Notes: generated by a model from the sequence alone, not told the origin. A stretch of DNA of 64,000 bases from Acidobacteriota bacterium (GCA_040754075.1 JBFMDH010000004.1:186001-250000); one strand, 5' to 3'; positions 27,001 through 35,165 are shown, counted from the first letter of the stretch. Translations and numbers: made by a program.

Positions 27001-29732
27001 CCAACGTCATCAATCGCCTCTATACCATTTCACCAAATGGCGGTATAGGATATGCGGCGACTTTGCGGTTGCGTTATCTCGATTCCGAAATTGGCAGTTT
27101 GAATGAGAACAATTTGCATTTATGGCGATACAATGGTTCCGCCTGGGAAGATAAAAATGGCACGGTGAATACTGCAAACAATTATGTCGAAGCGACAGGG
27201 ATTTCGACATTTTCACCCTGGGCAATCGCTACCCCGGCAGCCCCAACTGCAATAACCCTCATTCAGTTTCAAGCCACCGCTTTTGACGATGGCGCAGTGC
27301 TCGAATGGCAAACCGGTTTTGAAGTCGATAATCTCGGTTTTAACATTCACAAAGAATCATCCGGCACACTTACGAAAATCAATGCGCAATTGATTGCCGG
27401 GTCAGCTTTGCAAATTGGCTCACACACGCCGCTCGCTTCGGGCGGACGCTACAGCCTATGGGATGCATCGCTTGCGGGTTGCAAAACCGCGGATTGTCAA
27501 AATCAACGGTACTGGTTGGAAGATGTTGACCTGAGCGGCGAATCCACCTGGCACGGTCCCTTCCTGATTCAACACCTCAGTGGACGCGCGTCACTGCGCG
27601 CTCAATCGGAATCCTTTAGTAAACTTGCCGAATCATCATCACCCACTAAGCATTCTCAGATGATGATGCCCGTCGCCAAATATCCGGCAAGCGAAGGTTC
27701 AGCGATTTCGCTTCAACCGATTCTCGCATCCGGCAAAGCCATAAAAATTGCTATCAATCACCCCGGATGGTTTCGTATTTCAAAGGCTGAACTGATTGCC
27801 GCAGGTCTTGATGAACGCCTTGACCCCAGACGTTTACAACTATTCGTTGATGGACGGGAGATTCCTTGCATAGTGACAGGCGAGCAGGACGGTCATCTGG
27901 ATGATGGCGATGGGCTTGAATTTTACGGACTGGGATTGGATACACCGGCAACCGATAAACGCATTTACTGGTTGGTTGTCAGCCCGCAATTTGGCAAACG
28001 CCTCAATAAAATTGCCAACGTGAAGGGACTGCCGCTCAACAGCAGCTTTCCCTGTACGGTTGAACGCCAAGACCGCTTTATCTATTTCTCGGCTTTGCAA
28101 AACGGTGAGGCAGAAAATTTCTTCGGTTCATTGGTTCTCAATAATCCCACCAATCAACGCCTGACGCTTAAAGACCTCGGCGAAACAAAAGCGGTTCGCG
28201 CCACTCTTGAAGTCGCCTTGCAAGGCGTGACCGCGATAAGCCATCGCGTTAGTGTAAATCTCAACGGCTCGTTACTGGGGTTTATGCAGTATGAAGCGCA
28301 GCAAGCCGGCAAACAAACGTTTAGCTTTCCGCAAGCTTTACTCCGCGAAGGTGAAAATATTGTTACCTTGCAATCGCTCAACACCACGAATGATTTCAGC
28401 CTGGTAAATTACATCCGCCTGACTTATCCGAGACGATTCAACGCCGACAATGATGAATTAAATTTCAATGCCAATCCTGGCGAACAAATTACCGTCAGCG
28501 GTTTCACTGCAAAAGCCGTTCGGGTTTTCGATATTACCGATGGCGATAATCCTCTGGAAATTGAAGCGGCGATTGAAGAGGGAAGCGCAGGCTATTCGGC
28601 GACCTTTACAGCAAGCGGTAAAGGTGAACGCCGGTTGTTTGCCACCGTCATCCATCAGGCAGAACAGGCGGTTTATCTGAAAGCCGATGTGCCATCCAGA
28701 TTGCAGCATCCGTCAAATGCCGCAGACTTTTTAATCATTACCAATGGCAGATTCGTTGACAGTTTGAAAACCTTGGCAGAAACACGCAACCAACAAGGGT
28801 TACGAACGCTTATCGTTGACCTCGAAGATATTTTTGATGAATTTGCTTTTGGGCATAAATCGCCGCAGGCGATTAAAGATTTTTTAAGTTATGCGAATCG
28901 CAACTGGCGCGGGCGACCTCGCGCATTGATGCTTGTCGGTGATGCCAGCTACGACCAGAGAAATTATCTGGGGTTTGGCGAGCAGGATTTGATGCCGACT
29001 AAAATTGTCGGCACACAATTTTTGGAAACCGCAAGCGATGACTGGTTTGCCGATTTCAACGGCGACGGAATTTCCGATCTCCCGGTTGGTCGTTTGCCGG
29101 TGCGCACCGTTGAAGAGGTTGAGCGAGTGGTTCGCAAACTCATCGCATACGAGACGGCATCGCCATCGCGTGAAATGGTTTTGGTTGCAGACCACGACAG
29201 CCAATTCAATTTTGAACAGGCATCGCAAGCGTTGCGTCAGTTCATTCCCAGACAAATTTCGGTTCAGGAAATATTTCGTTCACAGATGAGTGATGCGACA
29301 GCCAAAGCCGAACTGCTTGCGGCAATTCAGCGCGGGCAAAAATTGATTAATTACAGCGGTCATGGCTCATCGGCTATCTGGCGCGGACATTTGTTGACCA
29401 CTGATGATGTGCCATTTTTGACGGGGATTGACCATCCGGCAGTGTTTGTCAACATGACCTGTTTAAATGGTTATTTTTCGGATGCTTTAATTGAATCGCT
29501 CGCCGAAGCCTTGATCAAAGCGGATGGCGGAGCCATCGCTGTCTGGTCATCCTCTGCAATGACGCCCCCGCAAAGTCAGGCATTGATGAATCAGGCGTTT
29601 TATCGCGCCTTGTTTAACGGGGGGCGAGTAACGTTTGGCGAAGCCGCACAACAGGCTAAAGCGGCAATTCAAGATTTGGATTGTCGCAAGAGTTGGAATT
29701 TGCTTGGCGACCCGACCATGAAAATCCGTTAG
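24024..29732 (+). CDS. Giant secreted protein: beta-propeller-like repeats plus C25 (gingipain-type) cysteine peptidase
   Basis: The 1902-residue protein has a signal peptide (residues about 1-26). About fourteen repeats of roughly 45-50 residues fill about 100-775, with the pattern AIAVNGTDVYVGGxFTxAGG...IAKWNGTSWSALG. A beta-helix-like stretch (about 785-870) and a linker with FSPWAIATPAAPT follow. The C-terminal peptidase C25 domain runs from about 1570 to 1900. There the candidate catalytic His is in INYSGHGSS (residue 1780) and Cys in VNMTCLNGYF (residue 1813); it ends with WNLLGDPTMKI. C25 enzymes are secreted endopeptidases. No type IX sorting domain is visible after the peptidase. ATG 24024 is chosen because AAGGAGG at 24010-24016 is at ideal spacing. 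Confidence 0.88.
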   Translation: MTQRKKFALCMVFILVANLPAIFSSASILPSAPGFKSPAKDSPTSPLASMLNADGTLNLKTGFSGSLNASGWRMETTESGEPRFIQQSPQAAGDEKWDTQFNNPGANSTVNVITINGSDIYFGGGFTAIGNIAANRIARWNTTTNTWSAFGNGVSHSVYAIAISGADIYVGGDFTTVIGVSGTPKIAKWNTTTSTWSALGTGADNAVNALAFVGSDLYAAGLFSSMSGVSGTSRIAKWNGSSWSAVGTGTGANLGLNSLAVNGTDLYIGGGVTNIHGVAVSRVAKYATTTGTWSALGNIATNSLNNSVNALAISGGFLYVGGSFTSVTGVSGTSGIARFNLTTNTWSTVGGGVSGTVFALGVNGSDIYVGGNITLAGGGSVNRVARFDGSSWSALGTLSNNGVIGESATVNAFAASGGFVYVGGFFSNAGNGAGNCLARWNGSSWSAIISGNGIGSNGLGAVNAIAVNGTDVYVGGRFTGVGGIPANGIAKWNGTTWSAMGTGLVGIAGLGIANAIAVNGTDVYVGGFFSTAGGVSANNIAKWNGTSWSALGSPTNGVNNEVKAIAVNSSGEVYVGGAFTAAGGASVNRIARWSGTSWSALGSPTNGVDSIVNAIAASGTDIYVGGQFTTAGGGSAIRIAKWNGTSWSAMGSGIGNTVRAIAVNSADLYVGGDFTGGVARWNGTSWVALGSGVNGIVNAIGVNGADVYVGGFFTTAGGSGASHIARWDGANWTTLGSGMSGEVKAIKLTNSDAFVGGSFLIAGIVPSTYFAKYQIATSFVSSSSTDWHTASNWGGGQVPSATDDINLPGGGITDITSTDVTARNLTVASGRTLNINAGRTLTVNGSLNVAGTIAGSGTLIFNGSLFEHNSASAIPNAIFQGSAAQTIAGNGNGTFTNLTINNSVGVTLAANLAVNGALNLTTDLNTGSFVLIMPNSATSTGAGDVVGNVKRTGIVNGSTIAFGNVDNNLTFNSGTPPADVTINLAKSMPSSITNVINRLYTISPNGGIGYAATLRLRYLDSEIGSLNENNLHLWRYNGSAWEDKNGTVNTANNYVEATGISTFSPWAIATPAAPTAITLIQFQATAFDDGAVLEWQTGFEVDNLGFNIHKESSGTLTKINAQLIAGSALQIGSHTPLASGGRYSLWDASLAGCKTADCQNQRYWLEDVDLSGESTWHGPFLIQHLSGRASLRAQSESFSKLAESSSPTKHSQMMMPVAKYPASEGSAISLQPILASGKAIKIAINHPGWFRISKAELIAAGLDERLDPRRLQLFVDGREIPCIVTGEQDGHLDDGDGLEFYGLGLDTPATDKRIYWLVVSPQFGKRLNKIANVKGLPLNSSFPCTVERQDRFIYFSALQNGEAENFFGSLVLNNPTNQRLTLKDLGETKAVRATLEVALQGVTAISHRVSVNLNGSLLGFMQYEAQQAGKQTFSFPQALLREGENIVTLQSLNTTNDFSLVNYIRLTYPRRFNADNDELNFNANPGEQITVSGFTAKAVRVFDITDGDNPLEIEAAIEEGSAGYSATFTASGKGERRLFATVIHQAEQAVYLKADVPSRLQHPSNAADFLIITNGRFVDSLKTLAETRNQQGLRTLIVDLEDIFDEFAFGHKSPQAIKDFLSYANRNWRGRPRALMLVGDASYDQRNYLGFGEQDLMPTKIVGTQFLETASDDWFADFNGDGISDLPVGRLPVRTVEEVERVVRKLIAYETASPSREMVLVADHDSQFNFEQASQALRQFIPRQISVQEIFRSQMSDATAKAELLAAIQRGQKLINYSGHGSSAIWRGHLLTTDDVPFLTGIDHPAVFVNMTCLNGYFSDALIESLAEALIKADGGAIAVWSSSAMTPPQSQALMNQAFYRALFNGGRVTFGEAAQQAKAAIQDLDCRKSWNLLGDPTMKIR
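24350..26330 (+). repeat. Tandem coding repeats of the propeller region
   Basis: About fourteen diverged units of roughly 130-160 bases encode the propeller-like blades. Blocks such as GGCACGAGTTGGTCGGCG recur almost unchanged in the later copies (about 25650-26080), so recent duplication or gene conversion is likely. The repetition also creates long open frames on other strands and frames here that are not genes. Confidence 0.8.
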
Positions 29733-29736
29733 GTGA

Positions 29737-30693
29737 TTAAAGTTTGGGTGTTAACGCCGAAATTAAAAACCGGTTGACACGGTCAATGTATATTTGCGGA
29801 TTCGCCTGATAAGCGTGCCCATGAATAGCGGTTTGGTCGCCTTCGACAATCATCAACTCTTTTTCATTACTTGAAGACGCATTGTACAAAGCCTCTGTGA
29901 TATTCGGTGGCATTCGCTTGTCGAGTTTGCCGGAGATGAAAAAGATAGGGACTTTGCCCATCGCTTTCACCGCACCAAGCGCATTGAGTTTCGCGCCGTC
30001 AAAAGCGGCGCGTTGTTCAATGAAATATCCGATTTCGTTAGCCAGCGGAAAAGCCGGAAGGCGCAAAAAAACCTTGATGTGATGCGCCAGCGTATCTTCA
30101 AATGAAAGAAAGGCGCTATCGGCAATCACCGCAGAAATCTCAGGGGTTTCGGCAGCCGCCATCAAGGCGGTGACTGCGCCCATCGAAATGCCATACAGCA
30201 CAATTTTGTCCTGACTACTTATCTCTTCGTGAATAAATTTAACGGCGGCTTCGGCATCGAGGCGTTCGTGATAGCCGAGACTAACGCGGGCTTCGCCACT
30301 TGCGCCGTGATTGCGTGAATCATAGAGCAACGCGCCGTAACCGAGTTTCCACAAATCGACAGCGCGCTCCAAAAGCTCCCGCCGCGAACGAAACAGCCCA
30401 TGCGAAAAAATGATTGTGGTTTTTTTATCGCGACTCGGCAACCGCCAGGCGCTGATTTTGATACCGTCGGAGGTTTGAAATTCGACATCTTTGAATTCTG
30501 CGCCGAAGGTGGCGGGCGTTTCCGTCAACTTCCGATCTATTGGACGAGTCGTCGCGCCCGTAACCAGCCGCGCGAATCCGTAGGGCAACACGCCATAAAC
30601 CAGGATGATTGCCAGAATGAAAAGTGTAATGAGCGCGCGTTTAAGATAGCGCCACCATTTGCCGGGTTTTCTTTTCGTCAGTTCTTGAGCCAT
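29737..30693 (-). CDS. Alpha/beta hydrolase with N-terminal membrane anchor
   Basis: The 318-residue protein has one hydrophobic segment near residues 15-37. A serine hydrolase core follows: oxyanion-side IIFSHGLFRSRREL (about 94-107), nucleophile elbow YGISMGAV (Ser about 170), a DKRMPP acidic region (about 258) and a late His in IHGHAY (about 292). It resembles the BAAT/YqkD-like group that is tethered to the membrane with the active site outside. The substrate is unknown. Its stop lies 5 bases from the stop of the convergent C25 protein gene, with no terminator between them. Confidence 0.85.
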   Translation of the reverse strand: MAQELTKRKPGKWWRYLKRALITLFILAIILVYGVLPYGFARLVTGATTRPIDRKLTETPATFGAEFKDVEFQTSDGIKISAWRLPSRDKKTTIIFSHGLFRSRRELLERAVDLWKLGYGALLYDSRNHGASGEARVSLGYHERLDAEAAVKFIHEEISSQDKIVLYGISMGAVTALMAAAETPEISAVIADSAFLSFEDTLAHHIKVFLRLPAFPLANEIGYFIEQRAAFDGAKLNALGAVKAMGKVPIFFISGKLDKRMPPNITEALYNASSSNEKELMIVEGDQTAIHGHAYQANPQIYIDRVNRFLISALTPKL

Positions 30694-30757
30694 TGATATG
30701 TTGAGCCTGTTTAAAAAAAATAGTTCTCAGTCAGTTGATTGAACGATGCGCCAAGGG

Positions 30758-31990
30758 TTAAGGGTTGCCGGATTCGTTCGATTTCTGATGCGGTTCACCC
30801 ATCATCAAAATAAAAACTGCGGCAGCCAGGGTCACCACGCCGCAGAAAATGCCGACAGCGTGATAGCCATAGCGGTCATAAAGCAGCCCGCTGGCACTGG
30901 TTGAAACCGCAATGCCGATTTGTGAAGCCGTGTTACGCATGGCGACGAGCGCGCCGCGCGCCTGAGCGGGGACGAGTTCGGTTGCCAGGGCTTGCAAGGG
31001 TCCTTGACGAAAAGCGAAAGCGAGCGCCGCAATCGAAAAGGTAACAAATAAAAGAACTCCCAAATCGAATTGCGGAATGACAAACAGCATGCTTGCCAGC
31101 AATAACGTGCTGAGCAACGAGACGGAGCGTTTGCCGAATTTATCGGCAAATGGGCCTGCGACAAATGCGCCGATGAGCGAGATGATACCAACCGCTATGA
31201 ATACCAATCCCACCTGACGTGGCTGCAAGGTAAATCTTTTCGCGAGCCACGAACCCAGAAATGCCAGGAACCCTACGAAACCGCACGATACGCAAAATGC
31301 CGCAAGGATTGAGGCAATGCGTTCGCGGGTATGAAACGCCAATTTGATATTGGCAAAACGCCGCGATTCTTCAACGACGTGCCGAGTGATGAAATGTTTA
31401 TCTTCAGGCAGATAGACCAGTACCGAGATGAATGCCAGAAAAGCGACGATGCCAAAGACTGCGAAACTGAACCGCCACCCCTGCGATTGCGCGATGACCG
31501 TGGCAAGTGGCACACCGATAACAAGCGCGCCGAAATAGCCCGCCTGCACCACACTCATCGCCACGCCGCGACGTTCATAGGGAAAAAAATCGCCGACGTA
31601 GGCAATTGAACAGGTTGAAATGGTTCCTGCGGCAAGCCCGGTGAGCAAACGCACCAGTGCCAGCGTTACAGGGGATTTGATGATAATCGTGGCAAGCAGC
31701 GACAGTCCGAAAAGAACAGCGGCGAATAGTAAAAACTTGCGCCGTCCGAATTTATCCGATAACGGGCCGACGAACAACGCCGCAAAGGCTGCGGCAAGCG
31801 CATAAGTCGGCAGCATCTGCCCGCCGACTTGTCCCGCCTCAAGCCCGAAATCTCTGGCAATCAGTGGCAACAGCGGTGAAATCATTTGATTATCGCTGGT
31901 GCCTAAAAAGAAAAGTAAAAAGAGAATCGCCATCACCAAAGAAGCCTTTGGTAATGTTTGTACAGTGTGCGCCGTTGTAGTCTCTTCCAA
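30758..31990 (-). CDS. MFS transporter
   Basis: The 410-residue protein has 12 predicted membrane helices. The cytoplasmic loop 2-3 signature GPLSDKFGRRKFLLFAA is at about 76-92, and a second copy, GPFADKFGKRSVSLL, is in the second half, both typical of the major facilitator superfamily. The overall look fits drug:H+ antiporter or sugar-efflux-type members. No substrate can be assigned. It lies 64 bases upstream of the hydrolase gene on the same strand and may form an operon with it. Confidence 0.88.
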   Translation of the reverse strand: MEETTTAHTVQTLPKASLVMAILFLLFFLGTSDNQMISPLLPLIARDFGLEAGQVGGQMLPTYALAAAFAALFVGPLSDKFGRRKFLLFAAVLFGLSLLATIIIKSPVTLALVRLLTGLAAGTISTCSIAYVGDFFPYERRGVAMSVVQAGYFGALVIGVPLATVIAQSQGWRFSFAVFGIVAFLAFISVLVYLPEDKHFITRHVVEESRRFANIKLAFHTRERIASILAAFCVSCGFVGFLAFLGSWLAKRFTLQPRQVGLVFIAVGIISLIGAFVAGPFADKFGKRSVSLLSTLLLASMLFVIPQFDLGVLLFVTFSIAALAFAFRQGPLQALATELVPAQARGALVAMRNTASQIGIAVSTSASGLLYDRYGYHAVGIFCGVVTLAAAVFILMMGEPHQKSNESGNP

Positions 31991-32105
31991 TACCCCTCGC
32001 TGAAGTTTTGATTTAGCCGGGAAAGTAAAAGTCTAAACGGTCACGAGTGGGAAGGCAAAAGCAAATCGATTTTGAAGTTGGTGTGACACAATCTTGTTTT
32101 GAATA

Positions 32106-32119
32106 GACCATAAATGGTC
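32106..32119. promoter_or_regulatory. 14-bp perfect palindrome, candidate activator site
   Basis: GACCAT-AA-ATGGTC is a perfect palindrome about 100 bases upstream of the sigma-54-like promoter of the first pilin gene. That is the distance expected for an enhancer-binding activator. No second copy was found by eye in front of the other sigma-54-like promoters, so the assignment is weak. Confidence 0.3.
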
Positions 32120-32215
32120 ATTTTGCATATGAGCAGATTTTTGAGACGCCATAAAATTTACCCGGAAAATCAAACTTTTGGTTATGCCTTCCCCGTATCG
32201 GTAACGCAGAAGAAC

Positions 32216-32230
32216 TGGCATATAGATTGC
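32216..32230 (+). promoter_or_regulatory. Sigma-54-type promoter of the first pilin gene
   Basis: TGGCATATAGATTGC has the invariant GG-N10-GC core with TGGCA and TTGC boxes. Initiation about 12 bases after the GC would give a short leader that still contains the GAGGAGG ribosome-binding site at about 32244-32251 before ATG 32258. Confidence 0.6.
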
Positions 32231-32257
32231 TGAAAAACCGGAATGAGGAGGGAAAGC

Positions 32258-32749
32258 ATGAAGCCGCAAAGAGGGTTCTCACTGATTGAGTTGCTTATCG
32301 TCGTCGCCATCATCGGCGTATTGGCGGCAATTGCGATCCCGAATTTGTTGAGTTCCCGTCGCGCTTCTAATGAAGCCTCGGCAATCAGTTCCGTGAGAAG
32401 TATCGGGTCGGCGCAAATCGCTTATCGATTTACTACCGGCCAAGGTTACAATTACTGTAACTCGTTAGCTACCCTTGGCGTTGATCAACGACTGGATACG
32501 GTGCTCTCTGCTGGCACCAAAGCCGGATATAACTTTTCCTGTACAGGAGTTGATGCTACGTCAACGTCACCAGCTTATTTCGACACCATCGCAAATCCAC
32601 AATCCAGAGGCCAGTTTGGTACGGGCAACCGGTCATTTGGCTCAAATGACACCTTTATCATTTATGTGCGCGAGGATGGTAGCGATATTACGATAGGCTC
32701 TCCTCCGCCAGGTGATCGCACCCCGCCCAGTTCGGTGCCTTTGAATTAA
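32258..32749 (+). CDS. Type IV pilin-like protein (PilA/GspG type), copy 1
   Basis: The 163-residue precursor has a short basic leader and the prepilin peptidase site G|FSLIELLIVVAIIGVL (G before F, E at position 5 of the mature form). The hydrophobic N-terminal helix follows, then ASNEASAISSVRSIGSAQI. The C-terminal part has GTGNRSFGSNDTFIIYV, a motif shared with the other two copies. Two cysteines (about 68 and 92) could form a disulfide. ATG 32258 follows GAGGAGGGAAAG; a methionine five codons upstream is rejected because it would bury the ribosome-binding site. It is probably assembled in a type IV pilus or related filament. Confidence 0.88.
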   Translation: MKPQRGFSLIELLIVVAIIGVLAAIAIPNLLSSRRASNEASAISSVRSIGSAQIAYRFTTGQGYNYCNSLATLGVDQRLDTVLSAGTKAGYNFSCTGVDATSTSPAYFDTIANPQSRGQFGTGNRSFGSNDTFIIYVREDGSDITIGSPPPGDRTPPSSVPLN

Positions 32750-32833
32750 CCGCTTCACGCCGCCTTAATCCGAAACCACGAAGTTGTAGAATCGCCATTC
32801 TCAGCAATGCTTTGGTGCTTTACAATCAACTGC

Positions 32834-33592
32834 ATGAAGTTGACGATTCTCGGATCAGGCACCTTAATTCCCAATGGAAAAAAAAATTCCGCAGGTTTTT
32901 TTGTTGAAACTTCCAACGCTAGAATTATGCTTGATTGTGGAGCCGGTACACTTCACGCCCTTGCGCGTTTCGGGGTTGAATGGCAATCCTTAACCCACCT
33001 GTTTCTCAGCCATTTTCACGTTGATCACATCGGCGAGTTAGCCTCATTATTTTTCGCCCTCCGTTATGGTTTAAGCCGCGAACGTCAGCAGCCGCTGATG
33101 CTGATTGCGCCTCAAGGCATCGACCGCATTCTTGAATGCCTGAAACAGGCGTTCGGTGAAAAAATATTTAATCCGCCATTTCCGTTTCAGCAACGGGTTG
33201 TTGCCGCCGGTGATACTTTGCAAATCGCTGACGATTGTCATCTTACATTTGCTAAAACTCCACATACCGATGAAAGCCTGGCGATTAAAATAATCAGTGA
33301 AGGAAAGACGCTCGGTTATACGGGCGACACGGATTTCAGTGAAAGCCTGATGCGGTTTTTTCATCATACAGATTTGCTGATTTCAGAGTGCGCTTATCTG
33401 GAACCTCAAGCAGGAAAAAAACACCTTTCAATTACGGATTTGGGGAAATTAGCTATGGGTTCTGAGGTTAATCAACTGGTGATTACTCATACCTATTTCA
33501 ATTTGCCGGAGGCTGAGATACAACAACGTCTGGGAGCAATATTTACCGGGGAGATAATCATCGGCAGCGACGGTTTGTCGTTGGAAGTTTAA
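32834..33592 (+). CDS. Metallo-beta-lactamase-fold hydrolase, RNase Z-like
   Basis: The 252-residue protein begins with MKLTILGSGTLIPNG and has SHFHVDHIGE (HxHxDH metal motif, about 60-69). It also has TGDTDFSE (about 161), ECAYLEPQ (about 183) and a final LVITHTYFN (about 220), which together supply the two-zinc site of the RNase Z/ElaC branch. The long flexible arm typical of tRNase Z is not evident, so it may be an orphan phosphodiesterase rather than the tRNA 3'-processing enzyme. ATG 32834 opens the conserved beta strand. The gene lies between two pilin genes, but no functional link is known. Confidence 0.82.
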   Translation: MKLTILGSGTLIPNGKKNSAGFFVETSNARIMLDCGAGTLHALARFGVEWQSLTHLFLSHFHVDHIGELASLFFALRYGLSRERQQPLMLIAPQGIDRILECLKQAFGEKIFNPPFPFQQRVVAAGDTLQIADDCHLTFAKTPHTDESLAIKIISEGKTLGYTGDTDFSESLMRFFHHTDLLISECAYLEPQAGKKHLSITDLGKLAMGSEVNQLVITHTYFNLPEAEIQQRLGAIFTGEIIIGSDGLSLEV

Positions 33593-33953
33593 TTATATCT
33601 TAGGCTTAGAGGATTCGGTGAGGCTCAGAAAAGCAAGCGCCGCAACCCTGCTTTTTAATCACTGCCACTCCTTCTCAATTATCAGAAAATTCTCCGTTGA
33701 CAAAAAGCGTGTTAATGACAGGAATTGGCAATCTGGTATAACGGTTTTTGTTAAAAAGGGGCAAGAACCGGTCTTTTGAAATCCCGGATGGCTGGAATAT
33801 CCCCAATCAATGCTTCATTTCACCATTCGGGGCGCAGGTTGCGAGAAGTTGGCACAAGCTTTGCGAATGGAACGACTGTCACAGCACTGATGAGCCGTTA
33901 GGACGGTGAAAGCCTGCGGCAATGATAGGCAACCAAAATTTAAGGAGAATAAA
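33593..33953 (+). other. Intergenic leader of the second pilin gene
   Basis: This 361-base gap has no gene. It contains the sigma-54-type promoter at 33850-33864 and, further upstream, AT-rich DNA suitable for activator binding and bending. AAGGAG lies just before ATG 33954. No terminator for the RNase Z-like gene is obvious. Confidence 0.6.
33850..33864 (+). promoter_or_regulatory. Sigma-54-type promoter of the second pilin gene
   Basis: TGGCACAAGCTTTGC matches TGGCAC-N5-TTGC exactly, with the GG-N10-GC spacing. Transcription would begin near 33876, leaving a leader of roughly 78 bases before ATG 33954. Sigma-54 control of pilA through PilR is established in several proteobacteria. Confidence 0.75.
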
Positions 33954-34445
33954 ATGAGAAAAGAAAAAGGATTTTCGCTAATTGAGTTATTAATCGTCGT
34001 TGCGATTATCGGTATCATCGCCGCAATCGCTATTCCGAATTTGTTGAAATCGAGACAGGCCGCTAACGAAGCATCAGCTATCGGCAGTGTGCGCACCATC
34101 GGTTCAGCGCAAGCCACATATCAATCGACCTCAGGCAGAGGCAGAGATTTCGCTGTCAGTTTGACCGTGTTAAACGCCGATGGTCAAGTTGACTCGGCTC
34201 TTGGCGTTGGCCAAAAAAGCGGCTTCAATTTCAGCTGCGTTGGTGTTGCTGCCGTTGCCGGTGGTCTTCCGTCCTATTTTGACACCCAGGCTGAGCCGCA
34301 ATCGACAGGTACTTTCGGTACAGGCAATCGCAGTTTCAGTTCAAATGAAACCTATGTGATTTATCAGATTGCCGGTGGAACGGCTGTAGATGGTGCTACC
34401 CCTCCGGGCAACCGTGCTCCGACGGGTATGTCGCCAATCGAATAA
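33954..34445 (+). CDS. Type IV pilin-like protein, copy 2
   Basis: The 163-residue precursor has the leader MRKEKG and the cleavage/assembly segment FSLIELLIVVAIIGIIAAIA. It continues with AANEASAIGSVRTIGSAQAT and carries GTGNRSFSSNETYVIYQ near the C terminus. It is the closest of the three to a classical major pilin: strong ribosome-binding site (AAGGAG), dedicated sigma-54-like promoter and a strong terminator, suggesting high, regulated expression. There is a single cysteine (about 101), so no internal disulfide is expected. Confidence 0.9.
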   Translation: MRKEKGFSLIELLIVVAIIGIIAAIAIPNLLKSRQAANEASAIGSVRTIGSAQATYQSTSGRGRDFAVSLTVLNADGQVDSALGVGQKSGFNFSCVGVAAVAGGLPSYFDTQAEPQSTGTFGTGNRSFSSNETYVIYQIAGGTAVDGATPPGNRAPTGMSPIE

Positions 34446-34470
34446 CCTTCGAGTCTAATCAAAAGATTAA

Positions 34471-34505
34471 AACGGGGAAGCCTTTCAACGGCTTCCCCGT
34501 TTGTG
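34471..34505 (+). terminator. Rho-independent terminator after pilin copy 2
   Basis: AACGGGGAAGCC (34471-34482) pairs with GGCTTCCCCGTT (34490-34502 region) across a short loop, followed by a T-containing run (TTTGTGTT). It would separate the transcript of this pilin from the next. Confidence 0.85.
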
Positions 34506-34631
34506 TTATAGTTCGCTCCATCAGTTCAAAATTTCGCGGAACCAACAAATAACCTCCGCGTTCGATTGCGTAAGAAAGCGCCAAACGCTCCCTGAAAAGG
34601 GTAGTTAGATTCTAGAAGAACTGAGGAGAGA

Positions 34632-35120
34632 ATGATGGATAAGAAAAAGCAGAGAGGTTTTTCGCTGATCGAGTTGCTTATCGTCGTCGCAATCATCGGC
34701 ATTATCGCAGCCATAGCCATCCCGAATTTGCTCAAATCTCAACAGGCTGCACGCGAAACCGCAGCCATGCGTGAAGTTCAGGCTTTGGGCACTGTACAGT
34801 TACAATATCAAGTGACCAAGGGACACGGAAAATTCGCCACTTTGCAAGAACTCGGTGCCAATGCTTATGTCGATGCCAATATGGCTTCGGGCATCAAGGG
34901 CGGTTATATCTTTACTTCCGAACCGGTTTCGGCGGGAGAAAAAATGCCATCTATGTATGACACCACCGCCAAGCCCGGCTCCACCGGGACTTTCGGAACC
35001 GGCAACCGTTCCTTTTATTCCAATGAAACCAATGTGGTCTATTCGGCAGAAGGCGATCAACCGCCAACCGCAACCCCGCAAGACCGCATTCCGAAAAACG
35101 GTCAGCCGATTTCTAATTAA
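34632..35120 (+). CDS. Type IV pilin-like protein, copy 3
   Basis: The 162-residue precursor has leader MMDKKKQRG then FSLIELLIVVAIIGIIAAIA, and the mature N-terminal helix continues with AARETAAMREVQALG. The C-terminal half contains GTGNRSFYSNETNVVYS. It lacks cysteines and is more diverged than copies 1 and 2, so it may be a minor pilin. GAGGAGAG precedes the ATG pair at 34632/34635. No sigma-54-like site was found upstream, unlike the other two copies. Confidence 0.87.
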   Translation: MMDKKKQRGFSLIELLIVVAIIGIIAAIAIPNLLKSQQAARETAAMREVQALGTVQLQYQVTKGHGKFATLQELGANAYVDANMASGIKGGYIFTSEPVSAGEKMPSMYDTTAKPGSTGTFGTGNRSFYSNETNVVYSAEGDQPPTATPQDRIPKNGQPISN

Positions 35121-35127
35121 TCAATCT

Positions 35128-35165
35128 GAGTGGGCAGTTTAAATTCAGACTTAAACTGCCCACTC
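35128..35165. terminator. Strong hairpin after pilin copy 3
   Basis: A 15-base arm (35128-35142) is perfectly complementary to 35151-35165 with an 8-base loop. No T-run follows, so it may act as a stabiliser of the pilin mRNA 3' end or as a factor-assisted stop. Confidence 0.7.
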
